Shown: piece by piece, positions 7,053 to 8,931 of the stretch | How the letters are laid out: each line of letters opens with the position of its first letter | Numbering within the stretch: position 1 is the first letter of the stretch | Assembly (NCBI GenBank): GCA_009787175.1 | Contig: WRGM01000108.1 | Location: forward strand, 1 to 8,931 | From: Candidatus Bathycorpusculum fermentans | Lineage (GTDB): Archaea > Thermoproteota > Bathyarchaeia > Bathyarchaeales > Bathycorpusculaceae | Length of the DNA: 8,931 nt | Reading direction: 5' to 3' | Translations under genes and position numbers: made by a program | Notes under the pieces: generated by a model | What the model saw: only the letters and a program-made list of their open reading frames with translations | Databases searched by the model: none | What the model was told of the DNA's origin: nothing

Positions 7053-7085
7053 TTTAATCCTGAAATCCCGAAGAATTATATCTAT
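7053..7085 (-). repeat. Left inverted-repeat arm, also the likely TBP promoter
   Basis: On the minus strand this reads ATAGATATAATT, then CTTC, GGGATTTCAGG, ATTAAA. It differs from the right arm at three positions. Its TATAATT lies about 50 bases upstream of the TBP ATG at 7024, a suitable distance for a TATA box with a ~25-base leader, so it may have served as the TBP promoter. Confidence 0.7.
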
Positions 7086-7208
7086 GTCGTGGTTAATCTT
7101 TATGGAATATAATTACGGCTTTGTTTGTGGGTTATTTTCCAATTAATGACTGTAGATACGTTTTTTAATGTTGGTGACTTGTGTTCTTTTGAATATTTTA
7201 CAGTGGTA

Positions 7209-7231
7209 CATAGATATAATTTATATCTATG
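7209..7231. repeat. Perfect 23-bp palindrome made of repeat-arm tips
   Basis: Eleven-base arms (CATAGATATAA and its exact complement) surround a single T. The arm is the same sequence as the ATAGATATAA end of the 33-bp repeats, so the motif occurs four times in about 260 bp, twice per strand. It could be an operator, paired TATA-like sites facing each other, or an element collapsed to its two tips. Confidence 0.65.
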
Positions 7232-7304
7232 ACGCGTAACTTGTTTGTCCTGTAACGGGTTAAAAAAGGCACATTTTTCAATTTCCGTTTGTTATCTCAG
7301 TTTT

Positions 7305-7337
7305 ATAGATATAATTTTCCGGGATTTCAGGTTTAAA
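7305..7337 (+). repeat. Right inverted-repeat arm
   Basis: It reads ATAGATATAATT, TTCC, GGGATTTCAGG, TTTAAA on the plus strand, the inverted partner of 7053-7085. It lies at the 3' side of the decayed minus-strand transposase, where an IS end would be expected. Confidence 0.7.
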
Positions 7338-7436
7338 AAGAAACAAACGCCGTCCATCCATAATTACCGCCTACGGATACGTTGCAGTTTACGTTATTTC
7401 GCACTAACCGCTTCAGTAGGTTATGTTGATAAATTA

Positions 7437-7932
7437 TTAGGAGTGTTTCTGCTTTTTGTCATTTTTGTTCACAACAATTTGCGACTTTATAGTATATCAC
7501 TTCTTCTTGCCTGAGTAGTAGCGTTTTTGCTTTTTTTAGACCGACACCACAAGTGTCTCTGTTGCCCCAATCAAAATAACAGCATACTCGGCGTCAATTT
7601 TCAGCAAAGCTTTTCAACCGGGTAGCAAAAAAAGTACCATCTTTAATCAAAACATCTTCAACCCAACACATGATTCTGAAAATTTGTTACTCACTCGTAT
7701 ACCATAACTTGCCGCAGCATGCGCATACATACGATTCTCCCTGATGTATTCAAAACAAGCAAGTAACATGTCCTCAAGGCAGATTTGGGTTTTGGACCGC
7801 ATGCACAAGACGCTTGGTTAATGCAACAGAGAGAATTTCAACATCCGCTAAAACGTTGAACGCTTAACACCCGTAATTCGACGAAACTCTTCATCCTGAT
7901 AACCCTTAATATTTTCGCACTTCATACACCAT
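7437..7932 (-). pseudogene. Decayed IS5-type (DDE) transposase remnant
   Basis: Translating the minus strand gives recognisable pieces in order: KGYQDEEFRRITGVKRSTF (N-terminal helix-turn-helix lead), GPKPKS then LEDMLLACFEYIRENRMYAH and AAASYGI (HTH region), WVEDVLIKDGTF, LLKIDAEYAVILIGATET, KKQKRYYSGKKK and YTIKSQIVV. These match IS5-family transposases of the ISL2-like type, in which VDATE holds the first catalytic Asp; here it is replaced by Gly (IGATE). The main frame has stops at 7848-7850, 7818-7820, 7614-7616, 7536-7538 and 7497-7499, with an excursion into another frame near 7626-7665, and ends in a double stop at 7434-7439. The C-terminal third with the other two acidic residues is missing, so it is inactive. 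The first Met considered is at 7930-7932, one frameshift before the conserved part. Confidence 0.8.
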
Positions 7933-8293
7933 CACAAAAACAACACCAACAAGACACTAATCTCATTTTCCATAGTTATGCAAGAAGTCTATTGAAAGTC
8001 TTTACAGTCAGTTTTAGTGTGTTACGCTGTTACGGGTTGTTGTTGGAAGTGGGTTCGATCTGCTAGTTTTGCTTATTTTCCGTGCTTTTGTTGGTGATTG
8101 ACAAATGTTCTGTTTGGTATGGCAGCATTTTTTGTGGGCTTAAACATCATTATAGTTAAGCAAACGGGCATAAACTGTTGCATAAAGTGGCAAAAGACAC
8201 ATTAGTTACTACAAAATAGCTATATTATAGTACACACACTTCATATAACGACTTTAAGTCACCAAAATAGGATTAAACGCGGAGAGAGCAAAA
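7933..8293. other. Non-coding stretch between transposase remnant and last gene
   Basis: No gene is seen. It probably contains the former 5' end of the insertion sequence, but I find no second copy of the 33-bp repeat here. A G+T-rich block spans about 8020-8140. GCTTAA (8138-8143) and TTAAGC (8156-8161) form a 6-base inverted repeat with a 12-base spacer, of unknown meaning. The promoter of the next gene lies at its end. Confidence 0.4.
8221..8229 (+). promoter_or_regulatory. TATA-like box for the last gene
   Basis: TATATTATA, preceded by the purine-rich CAAAATAGC, lies 65-73 bp before ATG 8294. It predicts transcription starting near 8250 and a leader of about 45 bases that carries the ribosome site GCGGAGAG (8279-8286). 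Confidence 0.5.
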
Positions 8294-8860
8294 ATGGTGA
8301 ATAAACTTGCTGTTTGCATTCTTATATCGGTATTATTATTAACTTCTTTCGTGGTTATCGACGTTAAACCAGCAAATGCAAAAAAATTATCTGCAACATG
8401 GGGCAATCTAAACAACCTAAAATACGCAAACGGTACATCACGTTATAATTCAACTGAGTACCTCCGAGAGCAAACCATAAGCACTCAAATTTATAACATG
8501 TTTCCTAGTACTAGTGGCAGTAGTGGTTGGGATCGTCTGAATAATTATGCGGGTGGAACAGTTTCAGGGGGCGGAACAACTACTACTAACGTTTATAATA
8601 TACTGGACACTGTTTCTAACCCAAACTATAATTTTGATTGGTCAACAAATTGGTGGGTTGGCGATTTTAATCATCCATCTGCGCCTAACTCACCTTCGCC
8701 TTACGGGTATTTTGGCTGTTTTACTAATGTGACTAACTCCTACGTCTTCGATTATGAGATATATAACCATGCTACCTCTTATGGAGCTAGTAAGAATTAT
8801 TTTACGTTTATGTGGACCTGCAGTAATGGGGGACTTTATTGGGCAATGTCATCAGGCTAA
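8294..8860 (+). CDS. Secreted Asn/Ser/aromatic-rich protein, possibly C-terminally truncated
   Basis: The 188-residue product starts with a clear signal peptide: Lys4, a hydrophobic core at 5-22 and an Ala-x-Ala site at PANA (26-29). The mature part is rich in Asn, Ser, Thr, Tyr and Trp, with no further membrane segment, so release or surface attachment is expected. Two late Cys (in YFGCF and MWTCSNG) could form a disulfide. From memory, the blocks YVFDYEIYNH and FTFMWTCSNGG resemble a family of exported archaeal proteins with a caspase-like arrangement (a hydrophobic strand ending in Cys-x-x-Gly). In those I expect more sequence after this Cys, so the protein may be a shortened, perhaps inactive, member. 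This is weakly supported; hypothetical secreted protein is the safe call. GGAG at 8281-8284 supports ATG 8294. Confidence 0.7.
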   Translation: MVNKLAVCILISVLLLTSFVVIDVKPANAKKLSATWGNLNNLKYANGTSRYNSTEYLREQTISTQIYNMFPSTSGSSGWDRLNNYAGGTVSGGGTTTTNVYNILDTVSNPNYNFDWSTNWWVGDFNHPSAPNSPSPYGYFGCFTNVTNSYVFDYEIYNHATSYGASKNYFTFMWTCSNGGLYWAMSSG

Positions 8861-8931
8861 TTTTAGGTGGTAACTGTTTGTTGTGGATTTTTGCTGTGTT
8901 GTGTACTGAAGTGTGTGAAATGGTTTGTAAG

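Larger units (their letters stand above)
7053..7337. mobile_element. MITE-like segment bounded by 33-bp inverted repeats
   Basis: The two ends match in inverted orientation at 30 of 33 bases. The segment is 285 bp and has no convincing gene. TTTAA occurs in the same orientation at both outer edges (7053-7057 and 7332-7336) and could be a target duplication if the elements end in (T/A)CCTGAAATCCCG. The alternative polarity has the tips at ATAGATATAATT facing inward, in which case these are the ends of two neighbouring elements. The right arm directly adjoins the decayed transposase region, which fits IS-end debris. Confidence 0.5.

Noticed and set aside
7245..7514. Plus-strand 89-codon hydrophobic frame
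   Set aside because: It is antisense to the decayed transposase and runs through an inverted-repeat arm; its hydrophobicity comes from T-rich sequence.
8040..8065. GGGTTCGATC, resembling a tRNA T-arm
   Set aside because: The flanking bases do not pair into a T-stem, and no acceptor, D-arm or anticodon arm can be drawn around it.
1..8931. CRISPR array or phage/defence cluster
   Set aside because: No regularly spaced repeats and no Cas, integrase, capsid or restriction motifs were seen; the only repeats are the linker unit and the 33-bp inverted pair.

Overview
The window looks archaeal. It carries a divergent TATA-binding-protein (TBP) gene, an archaeal-type A24 prepilin peptidase, TATA-like boxes ahead of some genes and GGAG/GGTGAT-type ribosome sites. 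The low-GC, Asn/Thr-rich genes and the GLUG/cohesin/dockerin secreted proteins suggest an uncultured gut or anoxic-sediment archaeon. Bathyarchaeia (Thermoproteota) is my best guess, but it is an inference and nothing here (no rRNA) fixes it.

Layout: (1) 95-1489, a two-gene plus-strand unit: a membrane protein of unknown function, then a prepilin peptidase. (2) 1490-2172, a long gap with no convincing gene. (3) 2173-6175, the core of the window, a tight plus-strand cluster. It encodes a ModA-like oxyanion-binding protein with no export signal, then a secreted 741-residue protein (GLUG beta-helix, cohesin-like domain, C-terminal type I dockerin), then a 262-residue protein with a signal peptide, a cohesin-like domain, a Ser/Gly/Asp linker and a C-terminal membrane anchor. 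A GC-rich hairpin lies between the last two genes. A dockerin protein beside a membrane-anchored cohesin-like protein suggests a small cellulosome-like display system on an archaeal surface. (4) 6436-7932, minus strand and visibly decaying: a TBP gene broken by one frameshift, a 285-bp segment bounded by 33-bp inverted repeats with a perfect palindrome inside, and a heavily mutated IS5-type transposase remnant. (5) 8294-8860, a plus-strand secreted protein with its own TATA-like box, possibly C-terminally shortened.

Two things stand out beyond the gene list. First, the plus strand alternates between A+C-rich and G+T-rich blocks of about 100-500 bp, switching inside single genes and visible at synonymous codon positions. 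Hand counts of G+T per 60 bases within one gene run 45, 13, then 50. Second, the putative TBP promoter lies inside one arm of the inverted repeat, so mobile-element debris and TBP decay may be linked. All domain calls are by eye, with no database search.
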